DNA of 64,000 nt from Aquila chrysaetos chrysaetos (Eukaryota; Chordata; Aves; Accipitriformes; Accipitridae). Of this stretch, positions 56,108 through 64,000 are shown one piece after another. The first letter of the stretch is position 1, and every line of letters starts with the position of its first letter. The DNA is taken from assembly GCF_900496995.4 (NCBI RefSeq), contig NC_044018.1:30523825-30587824 (forward strand). Direction: 5' to 3'. The notes under the pieces are model-generated. The model was not told the DNA's origin. It was given only the letters and a program-made list of their open reading frames with translations, and did not search any database. A program made the translations under genes and the position numbers.

Positions 56108-56118
56108 GGGGATTCCCC
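56108..56118 (+). promoter_or_regulatory. IL23A: NF-kappaB site in the IL23A promoter
   Basis: GGGGATTCCCC is a full match to the kappaB consensus, 58 bp upstream of the IL23A ATG. A TATA-like CATAAGAG follows at 56142-56149, placing the transcription start close to the ATG. NF-kappaB control of IL23A is established in mammals. Confidence 0.75.
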
Positions 56119-56175
56119 ACCTGCCGCCACCCCATAAGAGCCCGGTGCCGGCGCCGGTGGCGGCACCGACCGGCC

Positions 56176-57274
56176 ATGGCCCCGCTCCACCGTCTCCACC
56201 TCTGCCTCTGCCTCCCGCTGCTGCTGCTGCTGCCGCCCGCGGCCCCGGCCCCGGTCACGACCCCGGTCCCGGGCCCCCGCACCGACTGGGCAGCCTGCAA
56301 GAACATCTCCCGGGAGCTGTTGCAGCGGATGGCGACCCTCAAGGAGCCGCACCAGGTCCTGGTGAGTGCAGGAGGCTCGGGGGTCTGCGGGGGCCAGAGG
56401 GTGCAGGGCATCCCGGCAGGAGGGGTGCCCCGAGGATGCGGGGTGCCGGGGGGGGACGACACATGGGGACCCTGCTGACACCCCTGCTGCCAGGAGGAGA
56501 CACACCTGAGTGAGGAGGACCCCAAGAACTGGCCCCCCCGGATCCGCTGCAGCGACGCCTGCGACCCCTCCACGCTGGACACCAACAACACGGTACTGGG
56601 AGCCGCGGGGTGCTGGGGGGCTGCGGCAGGGGAGCCGGGGGGTGCCTGGGGGATATGCCTAAGGGAGGGTTCAGGGATGCTGAGGGATGTGCCTGGGGTT
56701 CCCAGGGGTGCTGGGGGGTGCCCGGGTGTCCCAGGGATGCTGAGGGATGCTCTTGGGATTCCCAGGAGTGCTGGGGGGTACCCAGGGGTGCCTGGGGGTC
56801 CCAGGGTTCTGGGGGATGTGTGGTGGGGGTCCCCAGTCCCCCGGCTCAGGCCCCGCTCCCCACAGCGCTGCCTGCGGCGGATCCTCCAGGGGCTGCAGCA
56901 CTACCGGGACCTGCTGGGCTCCGACATCTTCACCACCCGCCCCCTGCCCTGGCTGGAGTCCGCACTGGACCAGCTGCTGGGCCTCGTCCAGGTGAGTGGC
57001 TGGGGGGGAGGGGGGGCGGGAGGGGGTGGCAGCCCCCAAGGAGCCTGTTGCCCCACTGCAGCCAGGGAAGCAGGCGCCCATCGGCTGCGGCAGCAGCTTT
57101 GGGCCCCCAACCCCACTCTCCCTGCAGCAGGAGCACGGCCGCCTCCCCAGGCACACCATGGCCCCCAGTGAAGCCTGGGCCCACCCGCTGCTGCAGCGAC
57201 TGGCGCTCCAGCGGCTCCAGTCCTTCGCTACCGTCATCAGCCGCATCTTCACCCACAGCGCCAGCCCCCGCTGA
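56176..57274 (+). CDS. IL23A: IL23A, interleukin-23 subunit alpha (p19)
   Basis: Four-helix cytokine subunit that pairs with IL12B (p40) to form IL-23, secreted by dendritic cells and macrophages. Exons: 56176-56361, 56494-56592, 56866-56991, 57062-57274. The sum is 624 bp (207 aa plus stop; human 189), all GT-AG, with the four-exon layout of the human gene. Residues 1 to about 26 form a Leu-rich signal peptide (MAPLHRLHLCLCLPLLLLLP). Cys81, Cys85 and Cys97 keep the human spacing (+4, +12); the first pair includes the residue that bonds to p40. LLGSDIF (112-117) and the C-terminal helix with LQSFATVISRIFTHSA match p19. N-glycosylation sequons are at N43 (NIS) and N93 (NNT). Sequence is much more diverged than its neighbours, as usual for cytokines. 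The place between PAN2 and STAT2 confirms the identity. Confidence 0.94.
56593..56865 (+). repeat. Degenerate GGGATGCTGGGGG-type repeat filling IL23A intron 2
   Basis: Units such as CCCAGGGGTGCTGGGGGGT and CCCAGGGATGCTGAGGGATG recur through most of the intron (about 56,610-56,825). Confidence 0.7.
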
Positions 57275-57303
57275 GACTGGCCCGGCCGCGGCCCCCCACC
57301 GAC

Positions 57304-57370
57304 TATTTATTCCCCTCCGCCCCAAGGGGCTATTTATGTGTGATGCTCCCTATTTATCTCGGGTATTTAT
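57304..57370 (+). promoter_or_regulatory. IL23A: AU-rich element in the IL23A 3' UTR
   Basis: TATTTAT occurs four times, at 57304-57310, 57331-57337, 57351-57357 and 57364-57370, within about 110 bp of 3' UTR. Such ATTTA pentamers mark unstable cytokine mRNAs bound by TTP/ELAVL-type proteins. Confidence 0.85.
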
Positions 57371-57378
57371 AGATTTCT

Positions 57379-57384
57379 AATAAA
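57379..57384 (+). terminator. IL23A: IL23A poly(A) signal
   Basis: AATAAA 105 bp after the stop codon, right after the AU-rich element. Cleavage is expected near 57,400. Confidence 0.85.
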
Positions 57385-57478
57385 GGTCTGAAGGAGATGA
57401 GCGGCTCCCCGTCTACAGCGCAACCCGGGTCTGCCCGCAGGCAGCACAGGCAGCACAGGCAGCTGGGGTAGGAAGAGG

Positions 57479-57484
57479 TTTATT
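57479..57484 (-). terminator. STAT2: STAT2 poly(A) signal
   Basis: TTTATT on plus, AATAAA on minus, only 24 bp after the STAT2 stop codon, so the STAT2 3' UTR is very short (about 50 nt). Confidence 0.8.
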
Positions 57485-57507
57485 TACAGGAGGGGGCCGG
57501 GGGGGAG

Positions 57508-60500
57508 TTACTGGAAGTCATTGGCGTCAATGTGGAGCGGAGGGAAGTCGCCTGCAGCAGTGAAGAGGGAGCTGACGGTGGGCAGGGCTGTGTCCTCGGG
57601 CTGTGGCAGGAATGGGTCGTGGGGGTCCAGGAGCGCAGTGCCACCTGCGGGACGAGGAGAGGTCAGTGCCGAGGGGACACCTCTGTTGTCCCCCCCGGCC
57701 CCGACACTCACCCGCCAGCCTGGGGCCCAGTCCCTCCAGCCCCCCGTTCATGACCTCCAGCATGTCAGGCATGAGCTCTGCCACCTCCAGCGTCTCCAGC
57801 GTCCCCGAGCCTGGCTTCAGCCCCTCCGTCAGCGACTGCAGAAGCTCCTGCATGTCCGGGCTCCCGGGCAGTGGCTCCAGGTCCCTCAGCTCTGGTTGCA
57901 GTGTCCCCTGCCCCTCAGGGAGCAGCAGCAGCTGCACAGGTCCCAGCACCGGCTGCAGCAGCCCTGCGTCTCCAACTCCCACTTGCTGCAGCATCCCCGT
58001 GTCCCCAGCCACCAGCTGCACCATCCCCAAGCCCCCTGGTCCCACTTGCTGTGTCCCCTGGTCCTCGGGTGCCGCATGCTGCAGTATCCCCAGCCCTCCG
58101 TGCAGCACCTGCAGCGGCCCCATGCCCCCCGGTCCCACCTGCAGCGGCCCCTGGCCCTCGGGGACCAGCTGCAGCACCAGCTGCGGCTCCAGGTCCCCAA
58201 TCCCTGGCTGCAGCATTTCCGACACCCCTGATCCCACCTGCTGCGGCCGTGGTGGTTCCAGGCCTTGGGGCCCTGGCTGCAGTGTCCCCGAGCCCCCGGG
58301 CTGCAGCATCCCCGGGCTCGCAGCCATGCCCTGCACTGTCCCTGGGCTCGAGGGCTGCAGCATCCCCAGGTTCCCAGATGTGACATGCAGCGTCCCCCTG
58401 TCCCTGGGCTGCAGTGTCCCTGAGGTCCGGGGCTGCAGCAGTGCCAGGCCACCGGGCTGCTGTGTCCCCAGGCCACCAGGCTGCAGCTGCAGTGCCTCCA
58501 GGTTTTCCGTGGCAGCCACCAACTCCTCTTCTGTCTTGCACGACTCATTTGCCTGCCTGCAGGGAGAGATGGCGGGTCAGGGTCACAGTATGGGACACGA
58601 GGCTGCGGGCAAGAGGGTCCCCCTTCCCGCGGGGCCACAGAGGGACCGAGCCATCTCCCTGCCTCACCTGGAGGACACACGGATGAGGCGCCGGTTCAGG
58701 TATTTCTTCTGCTCCATCAGGTTCCCTGGGGACAGAAGAGAGATCAGAGGAGGTGGCAGGTGCTCCCCCTGCACCGCACCGTGCTGCGCCGTGCTGTACC
58801 CTCCTGCCGCTGGCTGTAGTAGGGTCCGAAGGCCTCGTCGCGGGCGATGTCGGGGTACAGGAACTGGAGGGGGTTCTCAGGGATGTTCTCCTCCACCAGC
58901 AGCTGGTAGTCGCGGATGATGTCGGGCAGCGCCAGGGACGCTAGCTCGGCCGCGGTGTAGGGAACCACCGCACGGAAAGCGGGGGGCCCTGCGGGGTGGG
59001 GGGCAGCCGGAGTCAGCACCCAGGGCAGGCCTGAGGCCGGGGTGAGGGGCTAGACTCTGGGCGGGGAGTGGGGGGGGCACGCTCACCGCTGGTAGGGTGC
59101 TCCACCCAGGTGCAGGTGACACCCCCCAGGATACTCTCGCTGAACCGGATCAGGAACGTGCCCGTCCGCTTGCCCTTCAGCAGCTTCTTCTCTTGCTTTC
59201 GGCTCACGAAGCCCAGGATGAGCCTAGGGGAGGTACCATCAGCCCCCGCAGCCCCTGGCCCCCCCCCCGACCCCCCAGCCCCACTCCTACCCATCCTTCC
59301 AGAGCTGTTTGAGGTGCTCCTGGAGCAGCCCCAGGATCCCGTCCAGCCAGGCCCAGAAGGAGAAGCCGGAGGCACCATCCTGCGGGAGAGGGGGGGTGAG
59401 TGGGCACCGGGGTGGGGGCAGTTCCATGGGGCCACGGGTGGATGGGGCAACAGGGGGGACAGGCACCGCTCACCTTGGAGAACTTGGGCCAGGCCAGGGT
59501 GTTCTCCAGAGGCGGCTTCGAGCCTTTGAGGCAAGAGCAGGGTGAGGGGGGCAGCACGGCCCCCGTCGCAGCCCCAGGAGGCTCGGGGCTGGCACCCAGC
59601 CTTACCGAAGAGCTTCTCGGCCAGCATGAGGAGGTGCTCCCTGCTCAGGCCCCGCTCAGCCACGCTCTCGAACTGCCAGCTCAGCACCTCAGCCAGCCGG
59701 GGCCAGGGTGCCGGGGGCGGTGCGGAGAAAAACTGCTGCTCCTGTGGGAGACGGGGTCAGCGGGGCTGGGGATGTGCAGCAAGAGCCAGGGATGTGCACC
59801 AGGGCAGGGGACAGGGATGGGAAGGGACCAGGGGATGGGGATGGGACTGGGGACAGGAGAAGGGAGAGGGCACAGGGCAGGACCAGGGACAGGCACAGGA
59901 CACAGGGACGGAGACTGGGCAATGAGCAGGGATGGGGACAGGAGACTAGGACCGGGGAAGGGGAGATGGGAGTGGAGATGGCAGGGCTGGGTGCAGTGGG
60001 GGGTGGTGCAGGGCTGGGGAGGGGTCCTGCTTGCCTTAGGGTCGCTGCTGAGCATGTTGAACCAGAGGATGGAGGCCCAGGCACTGGAGAGCTGGTTGTT
60101 GTTGGAGATGATGACAAAGGGCAGCGTGGAGGTCTGTGGGGGGAGAGGGGGTCAGGCTAGCAGCCCCCAGCCCCCCCGGCCTCCCCCAAACTCCCCAGCC
60201 CTCACCTCCAGCTCCAGCTCCAGCCCGCAGTAGGCGTACGCCAGCGTGAAGGTGATGAGGTGCAGCTCCTCTGTCACGACCAGGGGACCCTGCACAGAGA
60301 TGGCACTGTGGGCACCGTGCGGCACCAGCTGTCTCCATGCCCCCACGGCCCCCAGCCCCGCACTCACCTCGCCAGTGCCTTTGCTGCCCTTGCCCGACCT
60401 GCTGTCCTTCTGCTCCTTCAGCGTCTGCAGGGCAGGAGAGAGTCAGTCTGGGGCTGGGGCTGGGTCCTCGCCCCACTCCCCCACCCCATGGAGGACCCAG

Positions 60501-62531
60501 GGGTCCAGGCGGGGGGGCACCTACGAGGTACTGGAAGTCGCAGACCAGCCCGTCCTGGGGACTGTCCCCTGCCAGGAGGGTTTTGCTGCTCGACGTCAGG
60601 ATGTTGAACTTGCGAAACCTGCGGGGCAGAGAGAGGCCGCGGGTGGGAGGCCAGGACCCCCGGGGGGCCACAGCCCTGCCTGCCGCATCCAGTGTTCACG
60701 CGGCTCTCACCCTTTTATCTTGGGGGGGTCCCTGCAAGAGACAACAGGACATCAGCGAGGAGTGGGACCCTGGGACCCCCGCGGCCGGGCAGGGGGGCGC
60801 ACCCCCGGGAGTCCTAACCTGTCGATGTGGATCTTGGCCTCCATGCGGTGGTTGCGGTCGTGGAGGCGGACAAGCAGGCGGGCGCGGGCCGAGAACTTGG
60901 TGGCCGTGCGCAGCACCAGCGGGCGCTTGTAGGCGTTGGGCATGCTGGGCTGCTGCTCCACCACGAAGGCGCTGGGGGCACCAGGAGGGTCAGGGCTGCC
61001 CCAGTCCCAGGCCCCCTAGCCCCCACCTCGCACCACCCCCACCTCTGCAGCAGGTAGGAGAGCAGCTCCCGCAGCCGCCGCTCCAGGAGGGGGGTCTCTG
61101 CCTTCAGCGGGTCCCTCTCATAGGTCACCTTCTGCCGCAGGTCCCCCAGCGCCCGCAGCAGCTGCAGCAGCTGGAAGAGCCCCTGGCCCAGCTCCGTGAA
61201 CCTGCGGGTGCCGTGGGGCTCAGTGGGGGCCAGCCGTGGCCCCCCGCCCTGTCCCCCTCCCATCCCGGCCCTACCAGGTCTCCAGCGGGCGCAGGCGGGT
61301 GTCAGTGGGGGCCCCCAGGCAGGCGCGCTGCTGCCGCTCCCGCCAAGCCCCCAGCTCCTGCTGCAGGAAGTCCCGCAGGGTCTCGCTGCGACCCAGAAGC
61401 TGCTGCATCTGAGCCAGCACCTCCTGGGGGGAGACGCACACCTGAGCGGGGAGTGTGGGGTGGCTGCGGCCCCCCCGGCCCAGCCCCAGCCCCCTCTCAC
61501 CCGCCGCTGCCGGTCCAGGATCTGCAGCTTGGCCTGGAGGGCTTGGACCTGCTGGGCGTACTGGGGGTCGCTGGTCCTGTCCTCGCCTGTGGGCAGGGGG
61601 TGAGGGGGGGGGAGTTGGGAGGGCATGGGGGGGGTGCAGGGCAGCACCATCCCGCATCTGCCCCTGGGGTGGGGCAGGATTGAGCCTTACCTGGCAGGTA
61701 GTGCACCTTGAAGCAGAAGTCGAAGGCGTCCTGCAGGTCCTCCAAGTGCCGGAAGGCGCGTTCGGCCTCCTGGGGGCAGAGGGGGGGTGAGGGGCCGGGC
61801 AGCCCCCAGGGGCCTGGAGGTGGGGGCCGGGGGGGCCATTACCTGCAGGGCCACGTGGAACTCGGCCAGGCGCCGCCGGATCTGCTGCTCCCGGTCACTC
61901 TCCGGGGGTGTGCCGGGGGCCAGGGCAGCCCCCCCCTGCGGACACACGGGGCGTTGGGCAGTGGCTGGCAGGACCCCGCGAGGTGGGGGGGGGACCCCGG
62001 CCTACCTGCTCCCCCGCCTGCCCCAGGCGCAGGATCCGCCGCTCCTCCTGCAGCAGGTTGGCCACCAGGTTGGCGAACTTCTCCGGACACTCCTCGAACT
62101 CGGCCTGCAGAGGGGCCGGGGTGTCAGCGGGACACAGAGACCCCCAGACCCCCCGCCCCGGCCCCGCCACCCACCTGGAGGTCACGGCGGGCCTTGCGCA
62201 GGTTGTGCTTCAGCATGAAGTCCTCATCGCCCAGCCCCGGGCTGCCCAGGCGCTCGCCCAGCAGCGCCAGCAAGGAGTGGAAGAGCATCCGGGCATGGGA
62301 GGAGAGCGGCTCGACCGCCTGGCGCCTGCGGCACCGCGGGCTCAGCACCGGCCCGGCATGCACCGGCCGGCACAGCCCCCAGCCCCAGCCCTCCTGTTAC
62401 CAGTTCTGGTCCTCGATCCAGGCGGCCAGGCACTGCCGCACCGCCATGGGCAGCGCCGCCCCGGCGTATAGCTGGTGGACCTGCTCCAGGTAGGCGTTGG
62501 CCAAACTCTGCACCTCCTGCCACTGCGCCAT
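57508..62531 (-). CDS. STAT2: STAT2, signal transducer and activator of transcription 2
   Basis: Interferon-activated factor that joins STAT1 and IRF9 in ISGF3. Exons, 5' to 3': 62401-62531, 62175-62325, 62006-62104, 61843-61935, 61691-61769, 61501-61586, 61275-61423, 61043-61201, 60819-60971, 60711-60731, 60525-60618, 60368-60424, 60206-60289, 60035-60133, 59606-59741, 59474-59523, 59291-59379, 59087-59223, 58800-58988, 58668-58725, 57712-58556, 57508-57644. The sum is 3,096 bp (1,031 aa plus stop; human 851). Introns are GT-AG except the one after 60035, which has a GC donor. Domains: N-terminal (IEDQNW), coiled coil, DNA-binding ([10 protein letters not shown]), linker, SH2 with R603 in FLIRFSES, and the JAK-target tyrosine Y694 in KKYLNRRL. 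One 845-bp exon adds an enlarged Q/L/P/G-rich repeat C-terminus before the DANDFQ end. Confidence 0.97.
57750..58500 (-). repeat. STAT2: Coding repeat in the STAT2 transactivation domain
   Basis: Within one exon, imperfect 24-45 bp units built on GGCTGCAGCATCCCC and AGCGGCCCC (plus strand) encode LQPG/GTLQ/GMLQ motifs about ten times. All units keep the frame. Confidence 0.8.
59760..59995 (+). repeat. Purine-rich degenerate repeat in STAT2 intron 14
   Basis: GGGGACAGG/GGGATGGG-like units of 6-12 bp fill most of the intron between the exons ending at 60035 and starting at 59741. Confidence 0.75.
60033..60034 (-). other. STAT2: GC splice donor of STAT2 intron 14
   Basis: The exon ends CCTAAG and the intron starts gcaagc on the minus strand. 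No GT within reach keeps the frame, and the exon otherwise matches the STAT2 linker domain up to SSDPK. AAG/gcaag is the usual form of functional GC-AG introns. Confidence 0.8.
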
Positions 62532-63190
62532 GCTGGGGGGCAGGGGGCATCAGGGCGGTCCCGCCAACCCCCCGGCCACAGCACGACCGGTGGATGCAAA
62601 ACCAGTGCCCGCGCGACCCGCCAGGCACCCCTGCGCCCCACGTACCTACCTGCAGCAAGGTGGTCCCGTGAGTCCCTCTGCTCCGGCTTGGCTGTGGGTG
62701 CCTCCGCTCTGGCTCAGCCGCGGGTGGTCCCACGGGTCCCTCTGCTCTGGCTTGTCTGTGGGTGGTCCCACGGGTCCCTCTGCTCTGGCTCAGGCTGGGC
62801 CACAGGAGCACCGCGGCCTGGCAGCCCCGTCCTGGGGTGGGAGGAAGGGATGAGCCGCAGCAGAGGTTTCCCACCCAGGGCCGAGTGCCCGGGGACCGAG
62901 CTCTCCCGAGCTGCAGGGGCCGGGGACACACGCACCCCCCTGCCTCCCCGAGGGCCCCCTGCACCCCCTGTGCAGCACCCCAGGCCCCCTCCCCAGAGGC
63001 ACCCCTACAGCAGTCCCCGCTCGCACCCCTACGGACACTGCCCCGACAGGTCCCCCGCACCCCAAAGCGTCCCCCCTGCAGGGATCCCGGGGGGGTGGGT
63101 GCCCCCGGACACCCCCTGCCCGAGGGAGACACCCCCAAGGGACCCCCCCGAGGGCGATCCCTGTGTGCTCCCCAACCGACATCCCCTACC
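62532..63190 (-). other. STAT2: STAT2 5' intron
   Basis: A splice acceptor ends one base before the ATG (ccccccag/C-ATG), so an upstream noncoding exon exists. The best donor candidate is at 63188-63189 (GCCGCAG/gtaggg on minus); another is at 62649-62650 (CTGCAG/gtaggt). The region has no recognised gene and includes a three-copy tandem repeat. Confidence 0.5.
62659..62804 (+). repeat. Three-copy GGTGGTCCCACGGGTCCC repeat
   Basis: Copies start at 62659, 62723 and 62761. The shared segment is about 30-38 bp (GGTGGTCCCACGGGTCCCTC plus TGCTCTGGCT). The second and third are nearly identical; the first carries extra sequence. Confidence 0.85.
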
Positions 63191-63525
63191 TGCGGCCCCC
63201 CCCCCGCCCCCGGAGCGGCGCCCTTGCAGCCCGGGCCCTCGGGACCCCCCCCCGGGGCCGCGCTCCCACCTCGGCGCCCTCAGCGGCTCCCGGCTGCCGG
63301 GGCAGGAAGGCGCGGAGGCCACGCCTCATCCCCGCTCTGCGCGGCGATTGGCGGAGCGCGGCGGCCAGACCACGCCTCCCCGATGGGGAGATAGGGGTTC
63401 CAGCGGCGTTGCCGGCTTCCCCGAAATGACGTCGGGGGGCGGGGACGAGGGGGTGGGCGGGACCGGGGGGCGGGGCCAGAGGGGAAACCGGCGGGAGGAA
63501 ATGGCAGCGCCGGTCCGGGGCGGGT
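63191..63525 (-). promoter_or_regulatory. STAT2: STAT2 first exon and CpG promoter
   Basis: CpG-dense, TATA-less sequence with a likely noncoding exon 1 at about 63,190-63,320. A CRE-like TGACGTCG is at 63427-63434. No clear ISRE (TTTCNNTTTC) is seen. Confidence 0.55.
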
Positions 63526-63880
63526 CGTGGGGATAGGGAGACGCCGTGGGGACAGGGACAGGCCGCGGGGACAGCCCGTGGGGACAGGCTATGCAGCCGT
63601 TGGGATGAGGACAGACTGTGGAGACAGGGACGTGGCCATAGGGACAGAGCCAGGCTGTAGAGGCAGGCTGTGGGTACAGAGACAGCACCATGGGGACCAG
63701 GACAGGTTGTGAGGACAGGGCTGGGGTCACAGGGCCGGGGCTGGGGCCATAGGGACAGGGACAGGCCATGGGGACAGGCTGTAGGGCAGAGACAGGGCTG
63801 GGCTATAGGGACAGGGCTGCAGGAGCCAGAGCCAGGCAGGCAGGACAGGGCACACTGGGCGGGAGAGGGACAGGGACAGG
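63526..63880 (+). repeat. GGGGACAGG-type degenerate minisatellite
   Basis: GGGGACAGG, AGGGACAGGG and ATAGGGACAG units recur more than 20 times at about 12-24 bp spacing, upstream of the STAT2 promoter. The last 120 bp of the window show no feature. Confidence 0.75.
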
Positions 63881-64000
63881 CCAGCAGCCACCACGTGGCT
63901 CAGGCAAAGTCTACCCGCAGCGCCAAGGTCCCCATGCCCCAGGGCAGGGCAGCCCCAAATCGATCTGACACCAGCCCCCCCCCAGACAGGGACAGGGACC

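Noticed and set aside
54798-56591. Open frames over 500 codons on both strands between PAN2 and IL23A
   Set aside because: Overlapping frames on both strands of GC-rich DNA lack stops by composition. They show no domain and cross the real IL23A first exon in the wrong frame.
57603-58919. 438-codon plus-strand open frame rich in Cys/Ser/Pro
   Set aside because: It is the exact antisense of the STAT2 repeat exon. The frame is open because the repeat units are in phase.
60337-61683. 448-codon plus-strand open frame antisense to STAT2
   Set aside because: It covers several STAT2 exons and introns, which match the STAT family on the other strand. No independent evidence for a gene.
63191-63525. 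ISRE in the STAT2 promoter
   Set aside because: GGAAACCGGCGGGAGGAAA near 63,483 has the wrong spacing for GAAANNGAAA, so no interferon-response element is claimed.
1-64000. Endogenous retrovirus, LTR, DNA transposon, tRNA or rRNA gene
   Set aside because: No gag/pol/env-like frame, LTR pair, transposase, or tRNA cloverleaf was recognised. Only short SINE/LINE-like relics and simple or tandem repeats are visible. A RepeatMasker and tRNAscan run would be decisive.

Overview
The window is a gene-dense, GC-rich piece of a vertebrate nuclear genome with seven multi-exon protein genes. Their order and strands match the human 12q13.3 block: ANKRD52(-), COQ10A(+), CS(-), CNPY2(-), PAN2(-), IL23A(+), STAT2(-). 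About 62 kb holds a block that is, as I recall, roughly twice that length in human. Introns are mostly 80-400 bp, homopolymeric C/G runs and GC-rich minisatellites are common, CpG-rich promoters separate genes, and the few interspersed repeats look like old MIR-type and CR1-like relics. This fits a sauropsid, most likely a bird microchromosome; a crocodilian or turtle cannot be excluded from sequence alone.

Layout: 1-838 is flank with no gene recognised. 839-26,712 is ANKRD52 (28 coding exons, 1,073 aa, a 3' UTR of about 5.7 kb, and a 39-40 bp minisatellite in intron 1). A divergent CpG-rich promoter region (26,713-28,178) leads into COQ10A (5 exons, 228 aa), which meets CS (11 exons, 469 aa) tail to tail near 32.2-32.6 kb. 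Upstream of CS lie four perfect TGACGTCA octamers. CNPY2 (5 coding exons, 184 aa, HDEL end) and PAN2 (25 coding exons, 1,197 aa) follow head to tail on the minus strand. PAN2 and IL23A (4 exons, 207 aa) diverge across a 1.4 kb GC-rich spacer. IL23A and STAT2 (22 coding exons, 1,031 aa) converge with poly(A) signals under 100 bp apart. The window ends in the STAT2 promoter and a GGGACAGG-type degenerate repeat.

Functions: COQ10A (coenzyme Q chaperone) and CS (first step of the citric acid cycle) are nuclear-encoded mitochondrial genes and share CRE-type promoter octamers. ANKRD52 is a regulatory subunit of the PP6 phosphatase, PAN2 the deadenylase nuclease, CNPY2 an ER/secretory saposin-like protein, IL23A the p19 subunit of IL-23, and STAT2 the type I/III interferon signal transducer. 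The block is conserved synteny, not an operon.

Exon boundaries were read by hand from splice sites, reading frame and remembered human orthologues. All seven coding sequences close in frame; individual boundaries could be off by a base or two. I found no credible undescribed system. The most interesting signals are regulatory (CRE cluster, ZNF143-type motifs, a 25-bp palindrome in a CNPY2 intron, paired poly(A) signals), the enlarged repeat-rich STAT2 transactivation domain, and a GC-AG intron in STAT2.
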